Source: JAOPZW01 sp963707695 (GTDB taxonomy: Bacteria; Actinomycetota; Thermoleophilia; Solirubrobacterales; Solirubrobacteraceae). Taken from it: DNA of 64,000 nt. The stretch is taken from positions 1,054,001 through 1,118,000 of the forward strand of contig CAVPQY010000004.1 of NCBI GenBank assembly GCA_963707695.1, read 5' to 3'. Under the pieces are notes generated by a model. That model had not been told where the DNA came from. It did no database searches and saw nothing but the letters and a program-made list of their open reading frames with translations. Numbering within the stretch: position 1 is the first letter of the stretch; every line of letters begins with the position of its first letter. A program made the translations under genes and the position numbers. Of the stretch, positions 41,293-50,824 are shown one piece after another.

Positions 41293-41928
41293 ATGGCCCG
41301 CTCCGCCCACCCCATCCCGCGTCCGCCGGCCGGCGGACGGCCGGACCCCGCCGCGACGCGCGAGGCGATCGTCGCCGCCACCGTGCGCCTCATCGGCCGT
41401 GGTGGCACGGCGCTCGTGACCCACCGCGCCGTGGCGGCCGAGGCCGGCGTCTCGCTCTCGTCGACGACGTACCACTTCGCCTCGAAGGACGCGATCGTCG
41501 ACGCCGCGCTGCGCTCGGTGGCCGAGCGCGAGGTCGAGCGCCTCTCGGCGGCCGCGGCGCAACTGCACGACCACGGCGACGTCCCCGAAGTCATCGACGC
41601 GACGCTCGACTGGCTCGCGGCCCAGCTCGCCGAGGACGACGAGGTCGTCCGGGCGGGCTACCACCTGCAGCTCGAGACGACGCGACGGCCGCAGCTCGCG
41701 GAGGTCCACCTCGCCTGGGCCCGGGCGGTGCAGCGCCTGGCCGAGGGGGTCCTGCGCGCCGCCGGGTCGCCGTCCCCCGTCCTGGACGCGCGCCTGCTGG
41801 CCGCAGCGATCGACGGCCTGCGCCTCGAGCAGCTCACGATGCCCAGGCGCGCGAGCGGCGTCGGGGGCGGCGTCGGGTCCGCGCGGCCCGTGGTCGAGCG
41901 GCTCCTGCGGGCGCTGACCGGCGGCTAG
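41293..41928 (+). CDS. TetR-family regulator
   Basis: 211 aa. The helix-turn-helix is in LVTHRAVAAEAGVSLSSTTYHF, near residues 42–63, and is followed by a helical ligand domain. Sits divergent to the copper operon and is its likely repressor. TATGGT lies 24 nt before the ATG, so this one has a short leader. Its stop overlaps the next gene's stop in CTAG. Confidence 0.9.
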   Translation: MARSAHPIPRPPAGGRPDPAATREAIVAATVRLIGRGGTALVTHRAVAAEAGVSLSSTTYHFASKDAIVDAALRSVAEREVERLSAAAAQLHDHGDVPEVIDATLDWLAAQLAEDDEVVRAGYHLQLETTRRPQLAEVHLAWARAVQRLAEGVLRAAGSPSPVLDARLLAAAIDGLRLEQLTMPRRASGVGGGVGSARPVVERLLRALTGG

Positions 41929-42299
41929 GCGATGGGGACCCAGCCGTCGTCGCGGCGGCCGAGGCGGACGTCGTGCTCGCCGCCCTCGGTGACGACGCGG
42001 AAGACGGCCTCGTCCTCCTCGATCCCGGGCCGGTCGACGACCTGGATGAGGTGCAGCTCGCGGATCGGCTGCCCGGACTGGGCGGCGAAGGCGTCGCGCG
42101 CCGAGGACTCGAGCTGCGGGCGGTCCCAGCCCTTGTCGACGGCGTGTGCGGTGGCGAGCGCCTGGTCGGCGGCCAGCACGGCGTCGCCGAGCGTCCGCTC
42201 GTCCTCGCGGTAGCGGCGCGCGTTGACGGCCAGGCCCCCGGCGATGAGGAGGGCGACGACCAGGACGACCACGAGCAGGATGATCTCGACGGCGGTCAC
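41925..42299 (-). CDS. Membrane-anchored hypothetical, 124 aa
   Basis: One N-terminal membrane helix (VEIILLVVVLVVALLIAGGLAV), then a 100-residue soluble domain with charged helices and a beta-rich end (RELHLIQVVDRPGIEEDEAVFRVV). No family recognised. Lies downstream of the SigH-like sigma gene on the same strand, 49 nt apart. Confidence 0.72.
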   Translation of the reverse strand: MTAVEIILLVVVLVVALLIAGGLAVNARRYREDERTLGDAVLAADQALATAHAVDKGWDRPQLESSARDAFAAQSGQPIRELHLIQVVDRPGIEEDEAVFRVVTEGGEHDVRLGRRDDGWVPIA

Positions 42300-42348
42300 G
42301 ACGGGGATCGTAGGCCGGACCGCCCGTCGCGGCCGCGCGGGTGGTGGC

Positions 42349-42996
42349 CTACAGCAGGACGTCGCGGGTGCGCAGGTGCGCCCCGACCTTGCGCTTGACC
42401 CGCTGGAGCGCGTTGTCGACGGTCTTCGTGTCGCAGCCCAGGCGCTCGCCGATGGCCTCGTAGCTGCGGCCGTCGAGGTAGAGGGCGAGGACGCGCGACT
42501 CGAGCTCGGAGAGCGCCGTCGACAGGCACCCGACGAGCGAGCGCAGCTCCTCGGAGCTGATGACCTGGTTGACCGGGTCGTGCACCGACGGGCCCGGGAT
42601 CAGCTCGTCGAGCGTCGGCTCGCCGTCGCCGCCGGCGGCCGCCGTCGAGGAGAAGGAGACGTACTGGTTCAGCGGCGTGTGCTTGTTGCGCGTCGCCGTC
42701 TTCACCGCCGTGATGATCTGGCGGGTGATGCAGAGCTCCGCGAAGTTGCGGAAGCTCGACTCGCGGTCCGAGCGGAAGTCGCGGATCGCCTTGTAGAGGC
42801 CGACGAGGCCCTCCTGGATGAGGTCGTCCGCGTCGCCCCCGGTCAGGAAGTACGACGAGGCCTTGAGCCGCACGAACCCGTAGTACCGCCGGACGAGGCG
42901 GTCGTACGAGGTCATGTCGCCCTGCTTGGCGAGGGCGATCAGGTAGGCGTCTTCAACCTGGACCTGACCTTGAGACTTTGTGGAGAGACGTGCCAC
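42349..42996 (-). CDS. sigH: SigH-type sigma-70 family factor
   Basis: 215 aa from GTG 42996. Region 2 reads SYDRLVRRYYGFVRLKASSYF then DDLIQEGLVGLYKAIRDF, and region 4 has LSELESRVLALYLDGRSYEAIGERL, as in SigH/sigma-30 factors. GGAAGGA lies 6 nt before this GTG. An in-frame TTG at 43077 has its own GGAGG, so a 27-residue longer form is possible. Follows rlmB, as in firmicutes and some actinobacteria. Confidence 0.88.
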   Translation of the reverse strand: MARLSTKSQGQVQVEDAYLIALAKQGDMTSYDRLVRRYYGFVRLKASSYFLTGGDADDLIQEGLVGLYKAIRDFRSDRESSFRNFAELCITRQIITAVKTATRNKHTPLNQYVSFSSTAAAGGDGEPTLDELIPGPSVHDPVNQVISSEELRSLVGCLSTALSELESRVLALYLDGRSYEAIGERLGCDTKTVDNALQRVKRKVGAHLRTRDVLL

Positions 42997-43111
42997 GAGC
43001 GTTCCTTCCCGAACGGGAGGGTGATGCTCAGTGGCGCACTCCTCCCCTGGCGCCGACTGCTGTTCAGATGTCACCAATGCTCAACCTCCGGTCGAGCCTC
43101 AGCGAGGCGGC

Positions 43112-43140
43112 ACTCTGAAGAGTTATGGAGTGCTTGTCAA
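43112..43140 (-). promoter_or_regulatory. Probable sigH promoter inside rlmB 3′ end
   Basis: −35 TTGACA (43140–43135), 17-nt spacer, weak −10 CAGAGT (43117–43112). The −10 lies in an ACTCT-tc-AGAGT inverted repeat. It implies a leader of about 100 nt for GTG 42996. Confidence 0.45.
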
Positions 43141-43940
43141 GGCGGGCGGGCGCCGCTGCAAGATCTCGTACAGCAGCACCGCCGCCGCGGCCGAGACGTT
43201 GAGCGACTCGATGCGCCCGCGCAGCGGCAGGGCCACGAGCTGGTCGCAGGCGCCCGCGACACGCGGGCGCAGACCCCGCCCCTCGGCGCCCGAGGACGAG
43301 GACGGCGCCGCCGGCGTAGTCGGGCTCGTCGTAGGGGACGGCGCCGGGGACCGCCGCGGCGCCGTAGGACCAGCAGCCGGCCCGCCGGGCCTCGAGGAGG
43401 AAGTCGGCGAGGTTGCGCACGCGGGCGACGGCGAGGTGCTCGACGGCCCCGGCCGAGGCCTTCGCCACCGCCGGCGTCACCGCGGCCGCGCGCCGCTCGG
43501 GCAGGACGACGCCGTCGGCCCCGGCGCACTCCGCGGTGCGGCAGATCGCGCCCACGTTCTGAGGGTCCTGGACCTCGTCGAGGGCGACGAGCCAGGGCTC
43601 GGGCCCGGCCAGCAGCGCCGCGGCGTCGGCGTACGGGTAGGGCGAGACGAGCGCGCACAGGCCCTGGTGGGCGTCGGTGCCGGCCCGCTCGGCGAGCTCG
43701 TCGGCGCCGACGACCTCCACGTCGAGCCCGGCCAGCCACGGCTCGCGCGCCGCCCCTGACGTGGCCCAGACGCGGTGCATCGCCCGGCGGCCGGCGCGCA
43801 GCGCCTCGCGGACGGGGTTGCGGCCGTAGAGGAGCCTCGCCGGCGGGGCCGCCTGCTCGCGGGCCGGCGCCCGCGCGGCGGCGGGCCGCCCGCGCCCCGG
43901 CCAGCGCCCCCGCCGCGCCGGCGCGTCTCGGGCGGCTCAT
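43123..43940 (-). CDS. rlmB: SpoU-family 23S rRNA/tRNA methyltransferase, two frameshifts
   Basis: Ribose 2′-O-methyltransferase. After ATG 43940 an indel near 43880 restores REQAAPPARLLYGRNPVREALRAG, the substrate-binding domain. The SPOUT domain has LDEVQDPQNVGAICRTAEC. A second indel near 43300 is needed to read LRPRVAGACDQLVALPLRGRIESLNVSAAAAVLLYE, motif 3. Repaired length is about 270 aa. The start overlaps the cysS stop (ATGA). Confidence 0.87.
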
Positions 43941-45303
43941 CGGGGGACGAGCGTCGCGCCGTCCGCCCCGTCGCGCACCTGCCAGCCGCGGGCGGCCAGC
44001 TCGTCGCGGAGGCGGTCGGCCTCGGCCCAGTCCTTGGCGGCCCGGGCGTCCTGGCGGCGGCGCAGCAGGTCCTGCGCGGCCGCGTCCGGCCCGTCGCCGC
44101 GCCTCGGCGGCCAGCACGTCCTCGAGCCCGAGCACCTCGAGCATCTCGGCGAGGTCCGCACGGCCGGTCTCCTCGCCACGGTCGGCGCGGGCGTTGGCCT
44201 CGCGCACCCACTCCCACAGCGCGGCGAGCGCTCCCGGGGTGCCGAAGTCGTCCGCCAGCGCGCCGAAGAACCGCTCGCGGTGGCCCGCCAGCTCGGGCGG
44301 CGAGGGGCCGTCGGCGAGCCGCCGCCCGAGCTCGCGCAGCCGGGCGACGGACCGCTGCGCCTGCGCCAGGGCGTCGTCGGTGTAGGCCAGCGGCTGCCGG
44401 TAGTGGCCCGTGCTGAAGAACAGCACGAGCGCGTCGCGGCCCCAGCGCGCCAGGGCGTCGGCCAGCGAGGTGATGTTGCCGACGCTCTTGGCCATCTTGG
44501 CCTCGCCGATCTGGAGCATCCCGACGTGCATCCAGGTCCGGGCCAGCTCGGCGCCGCCGTGCGCGCAGCGCGTCTGGGCCGCCTCGTTCTCGTGGTGGGG
44601 GAACACGAGGTCGCTGCCGCCGCCGTGGACCTCGAAGCCCACGCCGAGCAGCTCCTCGGCCATCGCGGAGCACTCGATGTGCCAGCCCGGCCGCCCCGCG
44701 CCCCACGGCGCCGGCCACGACGTGTCCTCGCCGGGCTTGGCGCCCTTCCAGAGCGCGAAGTCGAGCGGGTCCTCCTTGCGGGAGGCGCCCTCGATCGCCC
44801 TCCCCCTGGTCCATGCGGTCGACGTCGCGGTGCGAGAGCGACCCGTACGACGGGTCGCTGCGCACCCGGAAGTAGACGTCGCCGTCGACCGCGTAGGCGT
44901 GGCCGCCCTCGAGCAGCCGCCCGATGAGCGCGACGATCGCGTCCATCGTGCCGGTGGCGGTCGGCTCGTGGTCGGGGCGCCCGAGGCCCAGGCCGTCGGT
45001 GTCCGCGACGTAGGCCGCCGCCATCTCGCGCGCGAGCTCGTCGCTGGGCACGCCGAGCCCCCGCGCGCGCTCGTAGATCTTGTCGTTGACGTCGGTGACG
45101 TTGTAGACGACGACCGGCCGCAGGCCCTCGTGGCGCAGGAACCGCGCCAGCAGGAGGTACGTCACGAACGGCCGCGCGTTGCCGACGTGGATGCGGTTGT
45201 AGACCGTCGGACCGCACGCGTAGATGCCGACGGTGCCGTCGCCGCGCGGGCGGAGCTCCTGGAGCGTCCCGGAGCGCGTGTCGTGCAGGCGGATCGCAGG
45301 CAC
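43937..45303 (-). CDS. cysS: Cysteinyl-tRNA synthetase (or MshC-like paralogue), two frameshifts
   Basis: Class I synthetase of about 455 aa repaired. CGPTVYNRIHVGNARPF holds the HIGH-like motif. Zinc ligands follow in CGP and HIECSAM after an indel near 44805. PHHENEAAQT and KMAKSVGN (KMSKS-like) are intact. A second indel near 44102 leads to the C-terminal helix ending ATLVPR. The full C-terminal DALR-type domain argues for CysS rather than MshC. GTG start 8 nt after TAGAGT, leaderless. An essential gene with two breaks is strong evidence for sequence error. Confidence 0.88.
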
Positions 45304-45311
45304 GCCCCCGC

Positions 45312-45331
45312 ACTCTACGGAGCGGTACCGT
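45312..45331. promoter_or_regulatory. Back-to-back leaderless promoters
   Basis: Minus-strand TAGAGT (45317–45312) is 8 nt before GTG 45303 of cysS. Plus-strand TACCGT (45326–45331) is 9 nt before ATG 45341. The two starts lie only 37 bp apart. Confidence 0.5.
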
Positions 45332-45340
45332 CTGAGGCCG

Positions 45341-46039
45341 ATGCAGGCGGCGACAGCGCTGAACATCCTGCTCGTCGACGACGACGAGGCGCTGCGCGAG
45401 AACCTCAAGCGCTCGTTCGAGCGCGAGGGCCACCGGATCACCGCCGTCCCCGACGGGCACGCGGCGCTCGAGCGCGCCGGGGCCGAGCAGTACGACGTCG
45501 TGCTGCTCGACGTCGCCCTCGGGCCGCCGCCCTCCGGTCACGACGTCGCCCGGCAGCTGCGCGCGCGCCGCGAGGTCGTCCCGATCATCATGCTCACCGC
45601 GCTCGACAGCGAGGCCGACGTCGTCCAGGGGCTCGAGGCCGGCGCGGACGACTACGTCACGAAGCCCTTCGGGCTCGCCGAGCTGCGCAGCCGCATCCGC
45701 GCCGTGCTGCGCCGCGCGCACGGCCGCGTCGTCGAGGGCACCGTCAAGGTCGGCCCCGTGGTCATCGACCAGCGCATGCGCCAGGTCACCGTCGACGGCG
45801 CCGCCGTCCGCCTGACGTTCTCGGAGTTCGAGCTGCTCGGCTGCCTCATGGAGCGCCCCGGGCGGCTCTTCACGCGCCAGGAGCTCCTGCGCGCGATCTG
45901 GGGCGACAGCGCCTACCGCGACCCGCGCGCGATCGACGTCCACATCCGCCACCTGCGCGAGAAGCTCGAGGCGACCCCCGAGCACCCGCAGCTCATCCTC
46001 ACCGTCCGCGGCGCGGGCTACCGCTTCCGGGAGCCATGA
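45341..46039 (+). CDS. OmpR-family response regulator
   Basis: 232 aa. The receiver domain has Asp57 in VVLLDVALG and Lys in YVTKPFG. A winged-helix DNA-binding domain spans about 135–230 (LTFSEFELLGCLMERPGRLFTRQELL). PrrA/MprA-like. Leaderless start. Overlaps its kinase gene by 4 nt. Confidence 0.93.
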   Translation: MQAATALNILLVDDDEALRENLKRSFEREGHRITAVPDGHAALERAGAEQYDVVLLDVALGPPPSGHDVARQLRARREVVPIIMLTALDSEADVVQGLEAGADDYVTKPFGLAELRSRIRAVLRRAHGRVVEGTVKVGPVVIDQRMRQVTVDGAAVRLTFSEFELLGCLMERPGRLFTRQELLRAIWGDSAYRDPRAIDVHIRHLREKLEATPEHPQLILTVRGAGYRFREP

Positions 46040-47581
46040 GGCGCCGCCGCCTCGGGCTGCGCCCGCGGCTCCTGGCGGCGATGCTCGCCACGGCCGGCGT
46101 GACGCTGCTCGCGGTCGCGCTGGCGCTGCTGCCGTCGCTGCAGGACCAGCTGCGCAAGCAGGCCGTCGACGGGCTCGAGGGCACGACGCTGTCGTCGGTG
46201 AGCTCGGTCGAGCGGCTCCTGCGCGCGCCGACCGGCGCGGAGGCCCAGGACGGGCACCTGCTGCAGCGCCGCGACCCCGACAGCTCGGCGCTCGAGCTCT
46301 CGGCCTTCGACCTGGCCGACCGCGTCGACGGCCGCGTCGTCATCCTTCGCCTCGACCCGTCCGCGCCGGACGGCGCCGCGCCGAGCCGGTCCGTGGTCGA
46401 CACGCTCAGCGGCGGCCCGTCGCTGCCGTCGGCCCCGCTGTTCGCCGCGCTCGTCGACCCGCCGGCCCGCGGCACCGCGGTGCGCCTCGAGGACGGCGAC
46501 AGCGCCCTCGTCATCACGCCGCTGTTCAAGGGCGACGACCAGGTCGGCCTGCTCGCCACCCAGAAGCGCCTCACCGACGTCGCGACCGCGGTCGCCCAGG
46601 TCCGGCGGGCCTTCCTGGCCGCCGCCCTCGTCGGGCTCGCGGTCGCGACGCGTCCTCGCCCTGGGGCTGGCCACGACCCTCGTGCGCCGGCTGCGGCGCC
46701 TGCGCCAGGCGGCCCTGCGGATCACCCGCGACGGCCCGGCCGCCCCGCCGCCGCCGACCGACACGGTCAGCGACGAGGTGGGCGACCTGGGTCGGGCGCT
46801 GACGACGATGCAGGCCGAGCTGCGGCGCCAGGAGCAGGCCCGGCGCGCCTTCGTCGCGACCGCGTCGCACGAGCTGCGCACGCCGCTGACCTCGCTCGGG
46901 TGGTCGCTGGAGCTGCTGCACGACGACCTCGAGGCCGGCGACTTCGACGTCGAGGAGGCCCGGCGACAGGTCACCGGCGCCCGCACGCAGGCGGCGCGCC
47001 TGCAGCGCCTGGCCGCCGAGCTGCTGGACCTCAGCCGGCTCGACGCGGAGGTCGAGGTGCGCTCGGAGCCCGTCGAGCTCGGCGAGCTCGCCCGCGCGGT
47101 CGGCGCCGAGTTCGAGCGCCGCTTCGAGGAGGGCGGCGTGGCGCTCGAGGTCTCCGCCCCGCCCGGGCCGTGCTGGGGCCGGGGCGACCCCGGGGCCATC
47201 GCCCGCATCGTGCGCATCCTGCTCGACAACGCCCTGCGCTTCGCGCCCGCGGGCAGCGCCGTCCGCGTGACCCCCGCCTACGCCGGCGCGCACGCGACGA
47301 TCACGGTCGACGACGCCGGCCCGGGCGTCCCCGAGGAGGAGGGCGACCGGATCTTCGAGCGCTTCCAGCGCGGCAGCCGCACGGGCGGCGAGGGCGGCTT
47401 CGGGCTCGGCCTGGCCATCGGCCGGGAGCTCGCGCGCCGCCAGGACGGCGACCTCGTGCTCGCGAGCCCGGCCGGCAAGCCGGGCGCGCGCTTCGTCCTG
47501 CGCCTGGCCATCGAGCTGCCGACCGGGACGTCGAGCCCGGCCGGCCGCGGCTCGGACGCCGTGCCGGCGCGGGGCGCCTAG
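46036..47581 (+). CDS. HAMP-domain sensor histidine kinase, one frameshift
   Basis: About 514 aa. The N-terminal membrane helix (LLAAMLATAGVTLLAVALALL) is followed by an outer sensor domain of about 150 residues and a second helix broken by an indel near 46648. Then come HAMP, HisKA with ATASHELRTPLTSLGW, and HATPase with NALRFAPAGS, DDAGPGVP and GFGLGLAI. Partner of the preceding regulator. Signal unknown; the glycosyltransferase block next door could be a target. Confidence 0.87.
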
Positions 47582-47593
47582 CCCGCGCGCCGC

Positions 47594-49127
47594 CTACGCG
47601 GCGCGTTCGGCCAGCGGCTCCGAGACGTACTCGGTCTCCGGCACCTCGCGGTACGGCTGCTCGTGGTCCGCGTCGGTCTGCGTCTCGTGGTAGACGGACT
47701 CGACGTTGACCGCCCAGATGTCGTGGTCGGTCCCGGCCACGACGTTGTCGACGGCGCGCATCGCGCTGAGCATCGAGTGGTCGGAGTTGTTGTAGCGGTG
47801 CAGCCCGTTGCGGCCGACCTGCACGAGGTTCTTGCCCAGCGGGTCGAGCCAGCCGCGGATCGTCTCGACGCGCTCGGCGTACTCCTCGTCGTAGACCGGG
47901 TAGGCGAGCGGGACGCGCACGACGTAGCCGCGGCGCACCTGCTCGGGCCGCGCGAGGCCGAGCTGCTCGAGCTCGCGCGTGGCCAGCGCGACGAGGTCCT
48001 CGTCGGCCATCGTCCAGAGGTCGTCGCCCTTGAAGGCGAAGTACTCCAGGCCGACGCAGGCCGTGTCCGGGTCCGGGACCATCCACGGGCTCCAGGAGCG
48101 GTAGTTCTGGATGCGCCCGACGCGGACGTCCGGCTCGTGGATGTAGATCCAGTTGTCGGGGAAGAGGTCCTCGCCGTCGAGGATCAGCGCGACGGTGAGG
48201 AAGTCGCGGTAGCGCAGGCCCTGGGCCGCCTCGCGGACCGCGGGGGCCGGCGGCGGGTCGACGATGCCGACCATCGCGCGCAGCGGCAGCGAGGAGATGA
48301 CGCCGCGGGGCTCGATGACCTCGCCGGGGGTGTGGACGCGCCACGACCTCGCCGTCGACGACCTCGAGCTTCGTGACGGGCTCCTCGAGGCGCACCTCGC
48401 CGCCCATCTCGTCGATGCGCTCGGTCATCATCTCCCACATCTGGCCCGGGCCGTAGCGGGGGTACTGGAACTTGTCGATGAGCGACTTGATCTTGTTGCC
48501 CTTGTTGCCGAAGAAGGCGGCCTTGGCGGCGCTGAAGAAGGACAGGCCCTTGATCCGCTGGGCGGCCCACTCGGCGCGCAGCTCGGTCGTCGGGACGCCC
48601 CAGACCTTCTCGGTGTAGGACTTGAAGAAGTGGTGGTACAGCCGCTTGCCGAAGCGGTTGGACACCCACTGCTCGAAGTTCTCCTCCGGGCCCTTGGGCT
48701 TCGCGGCCGCCCAGAGGTAGGAGATCCCGCAGCGGAAGAGCTCGACCGGCCCGAGCTTCTTGATGACGTCGGTGCCCTTGAGCGGGTAGTCGAGGTACTT
48801 GCCGCGCCAGAAGATGCGCGACATGCGCGGGCGCAGGAGGAACTCGTCGCCCATGATCTCGAGCCAGAGGTCGTTGACCTCCTCGTTCTTCGTGAAGAAG
48901 CGGTGGCCGCCGAGGTCGAAGCGGTAGCCGTCCGGGTCGACGACGGTCTTGGCCAGGCCGCCGACCTGGTCCTCGGCCTCGAGGACGACGACCTCGCGGC
49001 CCGCCTTGGCCAGCAGGTAGCCGGCGGTCAGGCCGGCGGGGCCGCCGCCGATGACGACGTAGGGACGGCGGTCGCCCTCGCCGTCGCCATGCGAGCGGAC
49101 GGGGGGATCGGCTTCAGCGAGGCTCAT
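47594..49127 (-). CDS. UDP-galactopyranose-mutase/protoporphyrinogen-oxidase-like FAD protein, one frameshift
   Basis: About 510 aa. An N-terminal dinucleotide fold (YVVIGGGPAGLTAGYLLAKAG) and GGHRFFTKNEEVNDL place it in the amine-oxidase/UGM-like flavoproteins often found with sugar genes. An indel near 48342 shifts the frame before PLRAMVGIVDPPP. The end has HRYNNSDHSMLSAMRAVDNV, the FAD-capping segment. ATG 49127 is preceded by GGGGGA. It may rearrange or reduce a sugar nucleotide for the adjacent glycosyltransferases. Confidence 0.75.
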
Positions 49128-49170
49128 GTCCCCCAGGTTCACCGCGCGCGGGTCGTTCCCGGCCGGTCCG

Positions 49171-49198
49171 CTAACGCCCCCTAACCATCCCTAACCTC
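49171..49198 (-). repeat. Three GTTAG direct repeats at 10-bp spacing
   Basis: CTAAC on the plus strand begins at 49171, 49181 and 49191, that is GTTAG repeated once per helical turn upstream of the FAD-protein gene. The last copy includes the TAG stop of the glycosyltransferase gene. One more GTTAGCG is at 52334–52340. Confidence 0.6.
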
Positions 49199-50824
49199 GC
49201 CGGCCTGAGCGGAGCGCCTCCCCGACGGGCCCGTCCGGCACCCGCTCGTAGAGGATGATCCGCACCCCCCGCGGCAGCCGGCGGCCACGCAGCGGGGGCG
49301 CCGCGAAGATCCGCAGCAGGCGCGGGTCGCGGTCCAGGCGCGTCTGCCACTGGATCGCGCGGCGGCGCACGAGCTTCGTCCAGGGCGCCCGCCAGCCGGC
49401 GGTGCGCAGGACCGGGCGGACGAACACGAGCCGCTGCCACGGGCGCACCGCGCGCACCATCGCGTCCTCGGTGGCCTTCGGCCTGGCGGCGCGCAGGCGG
49501 TCCAGCGCGTCGCGCCAGTCCATGACCGTCGGGTCGCGCACGAAGCCGAGCGTGCTCGCCCACCGCAGGCCCGGCGGCAGGTAGAGGTGCATCGTCGGCC
49601 CGTACTCCGGGTGGGCCGCCACGACGAGGTCGCCCGGGGCGAGGAGCCTGCCGACGTCGGCGGCCGCGGCGTGCGCGTTGCTCTTGTGGTCGAGCTGGCT
49701 CGTGCGCGGGTCCAGCCAGAACGCGACGAGCAGCGCGAGGCCGAGCAGCCCGAGCCACCCGGCCCGCGAGAGCCCCACCCCGCCGAGGAGCATGAGCGGG
49801 CCCAGGATCGCCGCGAAGTAGCGGGTCGCCCACGCCGGCGACGGCTGGGAGGCCAGCCAGGCCACGAGCGCCCCGACGACGAACACCACGAGCAGCGCGA
49901 GGATCGCCCCGGCCTCCGGCGATCGCGCGGCGCGGCCGGCCCCGGGCGCGAGGCGCAGCACGGCGACGACCCCGACGAGCGCCACGAGCGCGAAGGCCAT
50001 CGCCGGCGCGGCGCCGCCCAGGACCGACGCCAGCGTCCCCCAGAGGTCGGCCAGGGCCGGGCGGTCCGACCACGGCGCGCCGTGTGGCGCGCCTGGAAGA
50101 CGAGCGTGGGGACCCAGGGCAGGTAGGTGAGCGCCGCCAGGCCGTAGGCCTGCAGCCCGTCGCGCAGGAGCGCGGGGCGTTCGTCCGAGCGCCACCACAG
50201 CACCGCGAAGGCGACGGCCGTGCCGACCCCGAAGAACAGCGCCCAGTTGTGGGTGTAGAGCGAGAGCGCCAGCGACGCGGCGAAGGCCCACCGCCAGCCC
50301 CGGCGACGCTCGGCGAAGGCGAGCGCGAACGACCCCGCGGCCACGATCGACAGGAGCGCCAGGAGCGCGTACATCCGCGTCTCCTGCGCGTAGTACGTCA
50401 GGAACGGGTTGATCGCGAGCAGGAGCGCCGTCGCGAGCCCGGCCCGCACGTCGAAGAGCAGCCGCCCGAAGGCGAAGCCGACGGGCACCGTCGCCACCGC
50501 GAACAGGACCGAGAGCCCGTGCGTGCGCGCCTCGCCGTCGCCGAAGAGCGCCGTCCAGACGTGCAGGACGAGGTAGTACAGCGGCGGCGACCCGTCCTGG
50601 CGCAGGACCCCGGGCACGTCGAAGAACGGGTGCGAGGCGATGCCGACCGAGAGGCCCTCGTCGATCCAGTAGCGGGCGTGCAGCGCGGTCGTGCGCAGCA
50701 CGAGGGACAGCACGACGAGGAGGACGAGCACCGCGGCGAGCCGGGGTCCCGTCAGCGCGGTGAGGCGCAGGCGCACGCGGGCCCGCTCGCGCAGGCGGGC
50801 CAGCGGCGGCGTGGCCGTGCTCAT
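49191..50824 (-). CDS. GT-C glycosyltransferase (ArnT/PMT-like, GT39 type), one frameshift
   Basis: About 544-aa polytopic membrane protein. The first outer loop has the acidic pair in ARYWIDEGLSVG, as in polyprenyl-phosphate-dependent enzymes. PLYYLVLHVW and many helices follow. An indel near 50090 precedes DRPALADLWGTLASVL. The C-terminal soluble part carries PEYGPTMHLYLPP. It should move sugar from a lipid carrier to an outside acceptor. ATG overlaps the upstream stop (ATGA). Confidence 0.8.

Noticed and set aside
43937..45303. MshC (mycothiol ligase) instead of CysS
   Set aside because: The C-terminal tRNA-binding helix region (DLLRRRQDARAAKDWAEADRLRDEL) is present and rlmB follows, both typical of CysS.
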